Numbered from the stretch's first letter, positions 1-6,993 are shown. The stretch: 36,869 nt of DNA from Bacillota bacterium (GCA_023398575.1 JAEWSC010000024.1:1-36869), one strand, 5' to 3'. The notes: generated from the letters alone by a model not told the origin. Numbers and translations are program-made.

Positions 1-133
1 CAAACCTCCTGTACCGCTCGGGTCGCTCCCCAGCGTTGCCCTACCCTGCGCAGGAGTAAAAGCGGTAGTAGTTTTTTCCCAACTTTCAGAAAGTATTCCA
101 TTTACACGGATTTTGCGACACTCCCGAAATCGA

Positions 134-281
134 AATCCCCCCTACTCCCTCCTGCGTTACGGTTGTTCTCTTCTTTGGCGCTCGCTCTTGCATTAAGGGT
201 CGTTCCATTCTTTGGCGCTCGCTCCTGCATTAAGGGTCGTTCTATTCTTAGGCACTCCTTCCTGCGCTAACGATGTGCACC
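134..281. repeat. 37-bp tandem repeat, about four copies
   Basis: Units begin near 134, 171, 208 and 245 with a period of exactly 37 bp. The two central units (171-207, 208-244) are nearly identical and share the core GCTCCTGCATTAAGGGTCG; the outer two are degenerate. There are no spacers between units, so this is a minisatellite and not a CRISPR array. No gene is supported in 1-382 apart from this repeat and the terminator at its right end. Confidence 0.75.
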
Positions 282-334
282 GTTCTTATTCAATCCCTTC
301 AATCGTTGACACAACCAGTCACAAACCCAAAACG

Positions 335-366
335 AAAAAAATCCGCCACCTACCGTGACGGATTCT
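335..366 (-). terminator. Rho-independent terminator of the 383-957 operon
   Basis: Read on the minus strand, AATCCGTCAC pairs with GTGGCGGATT across a 4-nt loop and is followed by a run of Ts. The hairpin sequence is shared with the terminators at 3123-3157 and 7220-7253, so the genome reuses one terminator family. Confidence 0.75.
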
Positions 367-382
367 TCGCGTCTCCCACCCT

Positions 383-637
383 TTACCCCGCCAGCAGCTG
401 CCTGGCCCATGCCGGAACATAGCGCGGTTCCGCACCTTCCAGGGAAAGCAGCATATCACATATGGCATCAAACACCTCCGCCGGCTGGGTGCTGACCGGC
501 AGGTGATTCCTGGGCCGCTCCGTAAGCCGCGTTAAAAGCGCTGCGGCCTTTTCTTTGCTCCAGCCGCCATTAGCCGGGACAATCCCTCTTTCCAGCGCTT
601 GAACACAGGATAGCCTGATTTGATCTTCGCGGTTCAT
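383..637 (-). CDS. Hypothetical protein, second gene of a LexA-box operon
   Basis: An 84-residue soluble protein without a signal peptide or membrane segment, and with no family I recognise. It is largely helical in character, with a Lys/Glu/Arg-rich first half and a hydrophobic helix around residues 55-68. Its ATG overlaps the stop of the upstream gene by four bases (ATGA), which indicates translational coupling. It would therefore share the promoter and LexA-type operator at 977-1029, and transcription would end at the hairpin at 335-366. Function is unknown; a DNA-damage-linked role is inferred only from the operator. Confidence 0.65.
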   Translation of the reverse strand: MNREDQIRLSCVQALERGIVPANGGWSKEKAAALLTRLTERPRNHLPVSTQPAEVFDAICDMLLSLEGAEPRYVPAWARQLLAG

Positions 638-957
638 GCAATTGCCTCCTCGTAATGTATATCGCCGTGCAGGTAGTACCGCAGCTTTTCATACATCTGC
701 TGATCCATAAGGTAAGCCCCCATGACATCTTCATCAGCGCCGTGCCGTTTTCTGGTTAGGAAGTCTTGCATGATTTGATACACATCAAGTGCGGACAAGG
801 CCAAAGCGGCTGCTTGCTCCTGGGCATTGCCCAGCGACAGGCCGCGGTGGTATTCACAGGCGGTAGTCAGGCTCCACCTGTTCATAAAGGTAACCATTTC
901 ACTTGGCGCAACCTGATACAGATGGAAGATGCAAACCTCCTGCATTGTCAAAGCCAT
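634..957 (-). CDS. Hypothetical protein behind a LexA-type operator
   Basis: A 107-residue protein starting at the ATG preceded by AGGTGAG (minus strand, about 6 nt upstream). The longer upstream reading of the same frame is rejected because it would run through the promoter and operator. No signal peptide or membrane helix is seen, and I do not recognise the family; it does not look like YolD or a Y-family polymerase, the usual small SOS partners. It contains a Met- and Tyr-rich, probably helical C-terminal half. It is the first gene of a two-gene operon with 383-637. Regulation by LexA is inferred from the palindrome at 977-990 lying just downstream of a good promoter. Confidence 0.65.
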   Translation of the reverse strand: MALTMQEVCIFHLYQVAPSEMVTFMNRWSLTTACEYHRGLSLGNAQEQAAALALSALDVYQIMQDFLTRKRHGADEDVMGAYLMDQQMYEKLRYYLHGDIHYEEAIA

Positions 958-976
958 GGTGCTCACCTCACAAAAG

Positions 977-990
977 AGAACATATGTTCT
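977..990 (-). promoter_or_regulatory. LexA/DinR box
   Basis: AGAACATATGTTCT is a perfect 14-bp palindrome that contains GAAC-N4-GTTC, the core of the Bacillus/Clostridium LexA (DinR) operator. It lies between the promoter at 1000-1029 and the start codon at 957, where a bound repressor would block initiation. Confidence 0.75.
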
Positions 991-999
991 TGCTATGAG

Positions 1000-1029
1000 A
1001 TGATAACACCGGGCGATACAAAAATGCAA
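1000..1029 (-). promoter_or_regulatory. Sigma-A type promoter of the 634-957 gene
   Basis: On the minus strand TTGCAT (1024-1029) and TATCAT (1000-1005) are separated by 18 bp. The expected start of transcription falls a few bases before the LexA box. Confidence 0.6.
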
Positions 1030-1129
1030 CGGTAATTGATGGATGCACACATTGTTTCGAAAAGGCCACACTTTTGACATGCTGAGGGGCTGCCGTGATA
1101 AGGCTGCATTTTGCATATAGTTATTCAAG

Positions 1130-1240
1130 AAAAAGTATATCGCGTCTTTGGACGCGACCAAAGGGCTTTCCGATCGCCCTTTGGAAACCTTCGGATACCA
1201 TCTTCTTGGATATTCATGCAATTATGCGCTTAGCACGACA
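1130..1240. repeat. Family-2 hairpin repeat, short form
   Basis: The core is a perfect 9-bp stem (CCAAAGGGC at 1158-1166 with GCCCTTTGG at 1176-1184) preceded by a small GCGTC/GGACGC hairpin. The same core and similar right-hand flank recur at 15165-15410, where a second, loop-expanded copy also occurs. It lies between the 3' end of the 1270-2181 gene and the SOS operon promoter, and could act as a terminator for neither strand in a convincing way. Confidence 0.6.
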
Positions 1241-1269
1241 GCCCCGTTGTCTGAGATTTGCAGTGTGTG

Positions 1270-2181
1270 CTACTTGACTTTGGTGATGGCACCTGATAGA
1301 AGATCGATGTCGTATTGCGTATCCGCCGTGACGCGTGACTTGACGCGGATAGACTCCAGGGTTTCATTCGTTTTCAGGAGGTGAAAATCATAGTTCAGGC
1401 CACGGACTGCATCATAGCCCTGGCGGGAAGCATTAAAAACTTCCTCCAGCCCATAGGAGACAAACGAGAAGGGCGGGGTGAAATTGTCGGTGCTATCGCC
1501 TTTGTAGTAGATGCAAACGCTGGCATACTCGTCCGTCTGTGCAACAAACACCTCCTCAATGGGCAGTGTTCCATCATTTTGCACAATTTTCACTGTTTTG
1601 GTTTCTGGCTGGCCCTGGCTGGGAACGGTCAATACAATATTCTCAAGCTTCAGATCTTCATCTTCCCGCACAACCTTTTCCACCACGCCGCAGGACACCT
1701 CTATGTTCATGGTATCCTGGATTTCATGAGGAAGGAAATAGAAGAAATTGGTTTGTACAAGCGTGTTTCCCCCGGGTCCGTTGATTCCGCTGGGGAATAT
1801 CATCTCCTTCTTATCCTCACCGTAAGCAGTGACATCGCAATAGGAGCCCAGCTGCCCGTTTTCAAAATCCAGATTTTTGCCCAAGACAAACACATTTTGC
1901 TTGGGGTCCTGCTCATACACAATTTCCGCAAACACTTGCACGCCCGGATCGTTTGCAATCTGGGTCACGCTTACCTGAAGCTGCAAGCCGTCAAAGTACA
2001 CGTCATGAACGATGTAGGTAATGCCTGAGGTGCGCTCTCCGGGAAGAGAAACCACTCTGGCGGTGTTTTCAGGCATTGGGAAGTCTGTGGGAAGTGGGGA
2101 TGGTACGCTAGATGCAAAAGAGCATACAGGAAGAAGCGCCAGCGCGCAGCACAGAAGCAGACCCCAAAATCTCTTTATCAT
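1270..2181 (-). CDS. Secreted protein with Ig-like (DUF4179/DUF5643-like) character
   Basis: A 303-residue protein with an N-terminal signal peptide (basic MIKR, hydrophobic residues 5-22, cleavage near SFA-SS). The mature part is beta-rich. Segments such as SGITYIVHDVYFDGLQLQ resemble the Ig-like sandwich domains attached to extracytoplasmic anti-sigma or surface proteins of Clostridia (DUF4179/DUF5643 type); this is by resemblance only. There is no lipobox, LPXTG motif or C-terminal membrane helix, so it is likely released or loosely held at the surface. It is monocistronic, with no good promoter identified. Substrate and partner are unknown. Confidence 0.75.
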   Translation of the reverse strand: MIKRFWGLLLCCALALLPVCSFASSVPSPLPTDFPMPENTARVVSLPGERTSGITYIVHDVYFDGLQLQVSVTQIANDPGVQVFAEIVYEQDPKQNVFVLGKNLDFENGQLGSYCDVTAYGEDKKEMIFPSGINGPGGNTLVQTNFFYFLPHEIQDTMNIEVSCGVVEKVVREDEDLKLENIVLTVPSQGQPETKTVKIVQNDGTLPIEEVFVAQTDEYASVCIYYKGDSTDNFTPPFSFVSYGLEEVFNASRQGYDAVRGLNYDFHLLKTNETLESIRVKSRVTADTQYDIDLLSGAITKVK

Positions 2182-2424
2182 GGATACAATCCTCCCCTTG
2201 GTTTTATAGGGCTACCAACTCATGGAAACGTGTCATCACGTTGATAGAACGAACGAATGATGCGATTTATTCCATTTCATGCCAAAAACCCATTTTCATA
2301 CAGGGGAAGGCCGCCTAAGCGCGGCCGGCGTAAGCGGAATTTGTCCATTCAAGGTAAAGCTCGGTGGGTCATAAACCCGCGCCTCAAGCGGCATAATACA
2401 TGTACATGCAAGGAGGATGATGCC

Positions 2425-2577
2425 ATGAAAAACAACAAGAATCGAGCGAAGGACCGGGACCACTCCAACGCGGACCTGAGAAAAATGAAACCCAAGGAAA
2501 ATGCCGATGTAGGCATAGAGGGCGGAAGTAAAATCGGAACCCATGATGGCGGTCACGAGAAAAATGGAAGAACCTGA
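2425..2577 (+). CDS. Small hydrophilic protein (50 aa)
   Basis: A short gene chosen because ATG 2425 sits 8 nt after a perfect AGGAGG (2411-2416). The product is highly charged and rich in Lys, Asn, Asp and Gly with no hydrophobic core, so it is probably disordered or a nucleic-acid or spore-type small protein; it does not show an alpha/beta SASP signature. A GC-rich hairpin (around 2318-2334) lies upstream. The 5' region 2182-2424 otherwise contains nothing I can support. The gene stands alone between divergent neighbours. Confidence 0.55.
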   Translation: MKNNKNRAKDRDHSNADLRKMKPKENADVGIEGGSKIGTHDGGHEKNGRT

Positions 2578-2682
2578 GGAAGGTGGCGCCTTACCCAAAT
2601 GGAAGCACTGTCAATAGAAGGTGATTTGCTCGCCAAGGGTTGTTGGTAAGCCCCATACATCTTTGAACACCGGCGCAGAGAT

Positions 2683-2715
2683 GCAAAGAATCCGCCATTT
2701 TTGATGACGGATTCT
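2683..2715 (-). terminator. Duplicate terminator copy at left edge of element A
   Basis: This 33-bp segment is identical to 3123-3155. The pair flanks element A exactly, as a direct repeat. It is hairpin-forming, but it no longer directly follows a minus-strand gene. It looks like a terminator duplicated by the event that placed element A here. Confidence 0.65.
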
Positions 2716-3122
2716 CAGGCTATCAAAAAACTCCTGGGAGGCATTGGAGGGCCGAAGGTCCGGCTGGCTCAATCGTCGCACTGCTCACTAACGTTTGCAT
2801 TGCTCTGTTTCGCCCCCCTCCTCCGCCTTGCCTGTTGCCCCCACTGGGGGCGGCTTCGGCTATGGAGCCTCCAATTTCGATCGCAAATCAGCGACATGTG
2901 CGGTGAGTGAGGTGAGCGCTGCCAGTGGCAGCATAGAGCGAACCGAACGAATCAACCGAAACAAGCGGCCGTAAGCCGCGCCGATTGAGGTTGCGGAGAT
3001 GCGCGTAGGAATTTCGTAGAAATTCTTTCCTTGCCCGAGCAAACGGCCGCACAGAGGCGTAGCCGATGTGTAGTGACGCGAGGGTAAAACTCAACAAAGT
3101 GGCGGTGCCACTTTGTTGATGG
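2716..3122 (+). repeat. Family-1 modular hairpin element, copy A (two loop insertions)
   Basis: This is the longest copy. It has the common left border (CTATCAAAAAACTCCTGGGAGG) and outer stem TTGGAGG/CCTCCAA, opened by an insertion of about 115 nt (insert 1, with hairpin GCCCCC-act-GGGGGC at 2837-2851). The invariant loop CGACATGTGCG is followed by a second insertion of about 95 nt (insert 2, with stems GCTGCC/GGCAGC and GCGGC/GCCGC). It then has the GAATTTC-gta-GAAATTC hairpin, the conserved TTGCCCGAGCAAACGG block and the terminal CAACAAAGTGGC/GCCACTTTGTTG hairpin. It lies just beyond the terminator of the ABC transporter operon, in opposite orientation to that operon. Region 2578-3196 holds no other feature. 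Confidence 0.8.
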
Positions 3123-3157
3123 GCAAAGAATCCGCCATTTTTGATGACGGATTCTTT
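3123..3157 (-). terminator. Rho-independent terminator of the amino-acid ABC operon
   Basis: On the minus strand AAGAATCCGTCAT pairs with ATGGCGGATTCTT across a 5-6 nt loop and ends in Ts. It lies 40 bp past the ATPase stop codon. The 33-bp core is repeated at 2683-2715. About 20 bp of upstream leader (TCTGCCGCTGAT) is also shared with the terminator at 7220-7253. Confidence 0.75.
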
Positions 3158-3196
3158 ATGTCTGCCGCTGATAAACGGTTGTGGGCAAGAAGCGCC

Positions 3197-3940
3197 TTAC
3201 TCCCGGCCGAGGAATTTCTTCGTTCTTGGGTTTTCGGAGCCAAACACGGCCTTGGGCGTGCCTTCCTCTACGATTTTTCCATCCTCCATGAAGATGACGC
3301 GGTTTGCGATATCCCGTGCAAAATCCATTTCATGGGTGACCACCACCATGGTCATTTTCTCCTTCGCCAGCTCCTGCATGACTGCCAGCACCTCTTGCGT
3401 TAGTTCCGGATCAAGCGCTGAGGTTGGTTCATCAAAACAGAGGATTTCCGGCTGCATGCAAAGGGCGCGCGCGATAGCGACACGCTGGGCCTGACCGCCG
3501 GAGAGCTGATGGGGATAGTAATTCGCCTTGTCATACAGCCCGACTTTGTTGAGCAGCTCGTGCGCCAAGGCGACACTTTCCGCCTTGCGCATGTTTTTCA
3601 CGTGCATCGGCGCATCAATCAGGTTGTTCAGCACGGTCATGTGGGGAAACAGGTGAAAGCTCTGGAATACCATGCCCATCCGTAACGTGATTTGCCGAAG
3701 GGTCGCCTCCGGGGCGTACTGGATGCGGCCGTTTTCTGTTTTGCACATGCATAGCTCATCCAGCGAAATGCTTCCGCGGTCGATACGCTCCAATTGGTTT
3801 AGGCAGCGCAGCAGGGTGCTCTTGCCGGAGCCGCTGGGCCCAATCATGGCCACCACTTGCCCTTTGTCTACGCTCAGCGAAATGCCCTGCAATACACGCA
3901 GCGCACCAAAGTTTTTTTCTACATTCTCAGCTTTCAGCAT
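3197..3940 (-). CDS. Polar amino-acid ABC transporter, ATP-binding subunit
   Basis: A 247-residue cytoplasmic ATPase of the GlnQ/HisP type that powers uptake of a polar amino acid through the adjoining permease. Visible motifs are Walker A GPSGSGKST (residues about 34-42), the Q-loop in VFQSFHLFPHMTV, the signature LSGGQAQR, Walker B ILCFDEPTSALD, and the H-loop in VVVTHEM. The length is normal for the family. ATG 3940 has GGAGA a few bases upstream and follows the permease stop by 16 nt. It is the last gene of the binding protein-permease-ATPase operon and is followed by the terminator at 3123-3157. The substrate cannot be fixed from the ATPase. Confidence 0.95.
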   Translation of the reverse strand: MLKAENVEKNFGALRVLQGISLSVDKGQVVAMIGPSGSGKSTLLRCLNQLERIDRGSISLDELCMCKTENGRIQYAPEATLRQITLRMGMVFQSFHLFPHMTVLNNLIDAPMHVKNMRKAESVALAHELLNKVGLYDKANYYPHQLSGGQAQRVAIARALCMQPEILCFDEPTSALDPELTQEVLAVMQELAKEKMTMVVVTHEMDFARDIANRVIFMEDGKIVEEGTPKAVFGSENPRTKKFLGRE

Positions 3941-3956
3941 ATCATCGTCTCCAATA

Positions 3957-4622
3957 TTAATAGTAGCCTAGCTTTTTCTCAATGCGCTTACAAAGCTGAG
4001 AGGCGATGCCATTTAAAATCAGGTATAGCACCATTGCCAGCAAGTAGGGTTCCACAGAGCTGGACGCGCTGACCTGCTGCTTGGCGATAATCATGATCTC
4101 GGTAATGGAGACGGTGCTGGCCAGCGCGGTATCCTTGACGAGGGTAATAACCTCATTGGTGACAGAAGGCATTACGTTCTTCATCACCTGGGGCATGATG
4201 ATACGAAGGAACACCTGGATGCGGGTATAGCCAAGCACGTGCCCGGCCTCCCGCTGCCCAAGGGGAACCGCCTGAATGCCACCGCGGAAAATCTCCGCAA
4301 AGTAGGCGGCATAATTGATGACAAACGCAAAAATGACTGCCCAAAACCGGTCCAGCTTGAAGGGCAATATCTGAGGCAGCAGGAAGTAAATGCACATGAT
4401 TTGCAGCATCAGCGGGGTGCTGCGCATAATATAAATATAAAAGGAGACAGGCCAGCGGAGAACTGGTCTTTTAGACATACGCCCCTGCGCCACCAGGATA
4501 CCCAGCGGCAGCGATATGACAAGTGTCAGCGCAAAAATAGCGGCGGTCATGCCAACGCCGCTTAGCAGGAGCGAGATGAGTTTCATCAGGCGCTCAGGAT
4601 CATTAAAGAATTTGATCAGCAT
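3957..4622 (-). CDS. Polar amino-acid ABC transporter, permease subunit
   Basis: A 221-residue inner-membrane permease of the HisMQ/GlnP/YecS family with about five hydrophobic segments. The EAA-type loop that contacts the ATPase is seen as the segment GQREAGHVLGYTRIQVFLRI, and the conserved stretch MRSTPLMLQ is also present. The start was placed at ATG 4622, which is preceded by AAGGAGACCACG; an upstream in-frame start would begin inside the leader and has no ribosome site. It lies between the binding protein and the ATPase, but is separated from the binding-protein gene by about 330 bp that contain hairpin element B, so its expression may be lower than that of the binding protein. Confidence 0.93.
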   Translation of the reverse strand: MLIKFFNDPERLMKLISLLLSGVGMTAAIFALTLVISLPLGILVAQGRMSKRPVLRWPVSFYIYIMRSTPLMLQIMCIYFLLPQILPFKLDRFWAVIFAFVINYAAYFAEIFRGGIQAVPLGQREAGHVLGYTRIQVFLRIIMPQVMKNVMPSVTNEVITLVKDTALASTVSITEIMIIAKQQVSASSSVEPYLLAMVLYLILNGIASQLCKRIEKKLGYY

Positions 4623-4683
4623 CGTGGTCTCCTTGATGTTACATACAACTGGGGGCGGATTATCCTCCCCACAGAGCGTCAAA

Positions 4684-4935
4684 AAAGTGGCATAGCCACT
4701 TCAGACTGTCAAAAAACCTCCTAGGAGGTATTGGAGGGCCGAAGCCCTCCAATTGCAGATCGAAAACCAGCGACATGTGCGGTGGTTTTCGCAGGGATTT
4801 CGAAGAAATCCCTTCCTTGCCCGAGCAAACGACCGCACAGAGGCGTAGCCGACGTGCAGTGCGGCGAGGGTAAAACTCAACAAAGTGGCATCGCCACTTT
4901 GTTGATGGTCAGAAGTGGCATCGCCACTTTGTTGA
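4684..4935 (+). repeat. Family-1 modular hairpin element, copy B (minimal form, inside ABC operon)
   Basis: In order: an AAGTGGC/CCACTT hairpin, palindromic border ACCTCCTAGGAGGT, stem I TTGGAGGGC/GCCCTCCAA, and stem II CGAAAACCA (4761-4769)/TGGTTTTCG (4783-4791) around the CGACATGTGCG loop. These are followed by stem III GGGATTTC (4794-4801)/GAAATCCC (4805-4812), the TTGCCCGAGCAAACG block, and two terminal AGTGGC/GCCACT hairpins. Stems II and III differ in sequence from other copies but stay perfectly paired. It is antisense to the operon that it interrupts. Confidence 0.8.
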
Positions 4936-4951
4936 CACGCTGAGCGTGTGC

Positions 4952-5752
4952 TTATTCCTGAGGAATGATGGAGATATTGGCGCCAAACCACTGGGCGCAA
5001 ATGGTGTCCAACGTGCCATCCTTGGCCATGTCTTTCAGCGCTTGATTGACAGCGTCCCGCAGTTCTGTATCCTCTTTGCGGAAGCCGACGCAGAACAGGT
5101 CATCTTCCAAGTCGTCGATGGTGGACAGCGTTGTGTCGCCGGTGCTTGCGATACGGTAGTTGGCAACCACCAGGTCGATGGCCACGGCATCTACGTTGCC
5201 GTTTTGCAGGTCCATGATGGCTGTTTGATAATCAGGGTATGCCCGCACTTCGGAAAGCGCGGCCTTGAAAGCGGCGTTCTTTTCGCCATCCACTACTTCC
5301 TGGGCAAAGGAGCCGGACTGCACCGCAACGATCTTACCGGCCAGGTCGTCTTTTGTTTTGTACGCCCCATCCTTCACCATCAGCACGATTTTGTTATTCA
5401 TATAATCCAGCGAAAGGGCCATGCTCTGCTCACGCTCGGCAGTGTGGGACATGCCGTTCCAGATGCAATCGATGTTTCCGCTGGTAAGTTCCATTTCTTT
5501 AACCGACCAATCGATGGGCTGCAAGGTTAATTCCACCCCAAGGCGCTTGCAGACCTCCCGGGCAAGATCAATATCAAAGCCTACGATTTCATTGTTTTCA
5601 TTGCGAAAGCCCATGGGGGGGAAGCTGTCGTCCAAACCCAGGATCAAGGCACCCTTTTGTTGAATCGCCGCCAGCGAACCATCCGCCTGCGCGCTCACGC
5701 CCAGCCCAACCAGGAAGAGAAGAACCAAGCACAGCGTCATCATCTTTTTCAT
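4952..5752 (-). CDS. Polar amino-acid ABC transporter, substrate-binding protein (family 3)
   Basis: A 266-residue extracellular binding protein that delivers an amino acid to the permease encoded downstream. It has a signal peptide (MKKMM, hydrophobic core 5-17, cleavage near SAQA-DG). It then has the typical family-3 segments FPPMGFRNENNEIVGFDIDL near the N-terminus and the phrase GNIDCIWNGMS where the ligand-binding lobe begins. The C-terminus has the DGTLDTICAQWFG signature. Oddly for a Gram-positive, there is no lipobox cysteine, so anchoring by lipid is not evident. It is the first gene of the operon; promoter 5793-5821. Substrate is unknown; glutamine, cystine and basic amino acids are all possible for this family. 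Confidence 0.93.
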   Translation of the reverse strand: MKKMMTLCLVLLFLVGLGVSAQADGSLAAIQQKGALILGLDDSFPPMGFRNENNEIVGFDIDLAREVCKRLGVELTLQPIDWSVKEMELTSGNIDCIWNGMSHTAEREQSMALSLDYMNNKIVLMVKDGAYKTKDDLAGKIVAVQSGSFAQEVVDGEKNAAFKAALSEVRAYPDYQTAIMDLQNGNVDAVAIDLVVANYRIASTGDTTLSTIDDLEDDLFCVGFRKEDTELRDAVNQALKDMAKDGTLDTICAQWFGANISIIPQE

Positions 5753-5792
5753 AAATCAATCACTCCATCACTTTAGTCTGCTAACGTGCTAA

Positions 5793-5821
5793 ATTTTATC
5801 ACGCATACTCCCTGCTGTCAA
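5793..5821 (-). promoter_or_regulatory. Strong sigma-A promoter of the ABC operon
   Basis: On the minus strand TTGACA (5816-5821), a 17-bp spacer and TAAAAT (5793-5798), with TG one base before the -10. It lies about 40 bp upstream of the binding-protein start codon. No operator palindrome was evident. Confidence 0.85.
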
Positions 5822-5871
5822 TGGGCAGGATAAAGAATTATGTTACCAAGGTGCAGGGGTAAGTTAGCTGT

Positions 5872-6245
5872 ATGTGTCCAGGGACGCATATAGCGCAGAC
5901 CATCAACAAAGTGGCGATGCCACTTTGTTGAGTTTTACCCTCGCGGCTACTTTCCATCAGCTACGCCTCTGTGCGGTCGATTGCTCGGGCAAGGAAGGAA
6001 TTTCTTCGAAATTCCAACGCAAATTGCCGCACATGTCGCCAATTTGCCATCCAAAATGAGAGGCTCCGTAGCCGTAGCAGCCCCCAGTGGGGGCAGGATG
6101 CGAGGCGAAGGAGGGTGGCGAAACAGAGCAATGCGAACGGCAGTAAGCAGTGCGACAATTGAGCCAGCCGGACCTTCGGCCCTCCCAGCCCTCCCATAGG
6201 TTTTTTGATAGTCAGAGCTATATGCGTCCAGAGGACGCATATCAC
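5872..6245 (-). repeat. Family-1 modular hairpin element, copy C (insert 1 only)
   Basis: Reverse orientation. The terminal hairpin CAACAAAGTGGC/GCCACTTTGTTG lies at about 5907-5932, followed by the TTGCTCGGGCAAG block, stem III GGAATTTC/GAAATTCC, and stem II GCAAATTG (6019-6026)/CAATTTGC (6040-6047) around the invariant loop. Insert 1 (about 115 nt, hairpin GCCCCC/GGGGGC) opens stem I; insert 2 is absent. The copy is bracketed by two related small hairpins (5873-5892 and about 6220-6242, GCGTCC/GGACGC type), a possible nested or bordering repeat. It lies between the ABC operon promoter and the lipoprotein gene. No gene is supported in 5822-6282. Confidence 0.75.
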
Positions 6246-6282
6246 GAAGCAAACAAATTAACTGCAACTTGAGTGAGCAACA

Positions 6283-6312
6283 CAAAAAAAGTGGCATTGC
6301 CACTTTTTAATA
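6283..6312 (-). terminator. Terminator of the lipoprotein gene (family-1 hairpin)
   Basis: AAAAAGTGGC-aat-GCCACTTTTTTTG on the minus strand has the form of a rho-independent terminator and is the same AGTGGC/GCCACT hairpin that ends every family-1 element. A second weak stem (GCGAAAG/CTTTCGC, about 6314-6346) precedes it. Confidence 0.65.
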
Positions 6313-6384
6313 TGCGAAAGGCCTAGGAGGACTGGGGCTTTCGCGTTTTATGGATGATGGGGGAGGCTGCGTATCGGGAGGGGA

Positions 6385-6993
6385 TTACAGCCCCTTCACC
6401 TGTGTGTCACCGGTTACTTTGGATACTTCATCAAGCTTAAAAGAAGATTTGAGTTCTTCTGTTGCAAAATAAAGGTTTCCGTCAATGGTGGCATCCTTGA
6501 CGTTAAAGCCCGCACCAGTCACATATACATCGCCTTTGATGATGCCGTATTCAAACTTTACATTATCACCGGCGATAATCAGCCTGGGAACAGTTAGCGT
6601 GAATCGTTTGTCAACGGTCTTGTCTTCATTATACGTGCCAAACGCGATGGCGCGGTTAGCGGAGTTTGACTTGATGCCGCTTTCAACGGTGATATCTTTT
6701 GTGAAAGTCATATCCCTCGTTGCGATGACCATAAATTCGAGGTTTGCTTTAGACACCTTCTGCTCGAATTCGGCTTCATCATTCGCTCTTGTAGGCCCGG
6801 ACACAGCATCGGGTTGTGCTGTGCTGCCTGAGGCTGCTGGAGCAGATGCCGATGGAAGCGGCGCCGATGGAGCCGGTGATACCGATGGAACAGGGGCCGA
6901 TATGTCCGGCGGTGGTGTGTTCGCCGCACATCCTGTTAAGAATACTGCTGCCGCCGCCAGGCATAATACTGTAAAAATGGACTTTGATTTCAT
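6385..6993 (-). CDS. Lipoprotein with Pro/Ser/Ala linker and beta-helix-like domain
   Basis: A 202-residue lipoprotein. The signal sequence ends in the lipobox LTGC (Cys near residue 22), followed by a low-complexity Pro/Ser/Ala linker (about 24-65) that would span the cell wall. The C-terminal region (about 75-202) has short repeating beta segments with turn glycines (such as IIKGDVYVTGAGFNV and TIDGNLYFATEEL), typical of a bactofilin-like or small right-handed beta-helix fold. The ribosome site is GAAGGGGA before ATG 6993. It appears monocistronic, ending at the hairpin at 6283-6312. Function is unknown; a wall-spanning structural role is inferred. Confidence 0.78.
   Translation of the reverse strand: MKSKSIFTVLCLAAAAVFLTGCAANTPPPDISAPVPSVSPAPSAPLPSASAPAASGSTAQPDAVSGPTRANDEAEFEQKVSKANLEFMVIATRDMTFTKDITVESGIKSNSANRAIAFGTYNEDKTVDKRFTLTVPRLIIAGDNVKFEYGIIKGDVYVTGAGFNVKDATIDGNLYFATEELKSSFKLDEVSKVTGDTQVKGL

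Noticed and set aside
171..281. Possible CRISPR array
   Set aside because: Repeats abut with a strict 37-bp period and no spacers; no cas genes are seen.
2860..3097. Open frames across family-1 repeats (translating to phrases such as ARARKEFLRNS)
   Set aside because: The same phrases recur in every repeat copy, on either strand relative to genes, without ribosome sites. They are translations of the structured element, not proteins.
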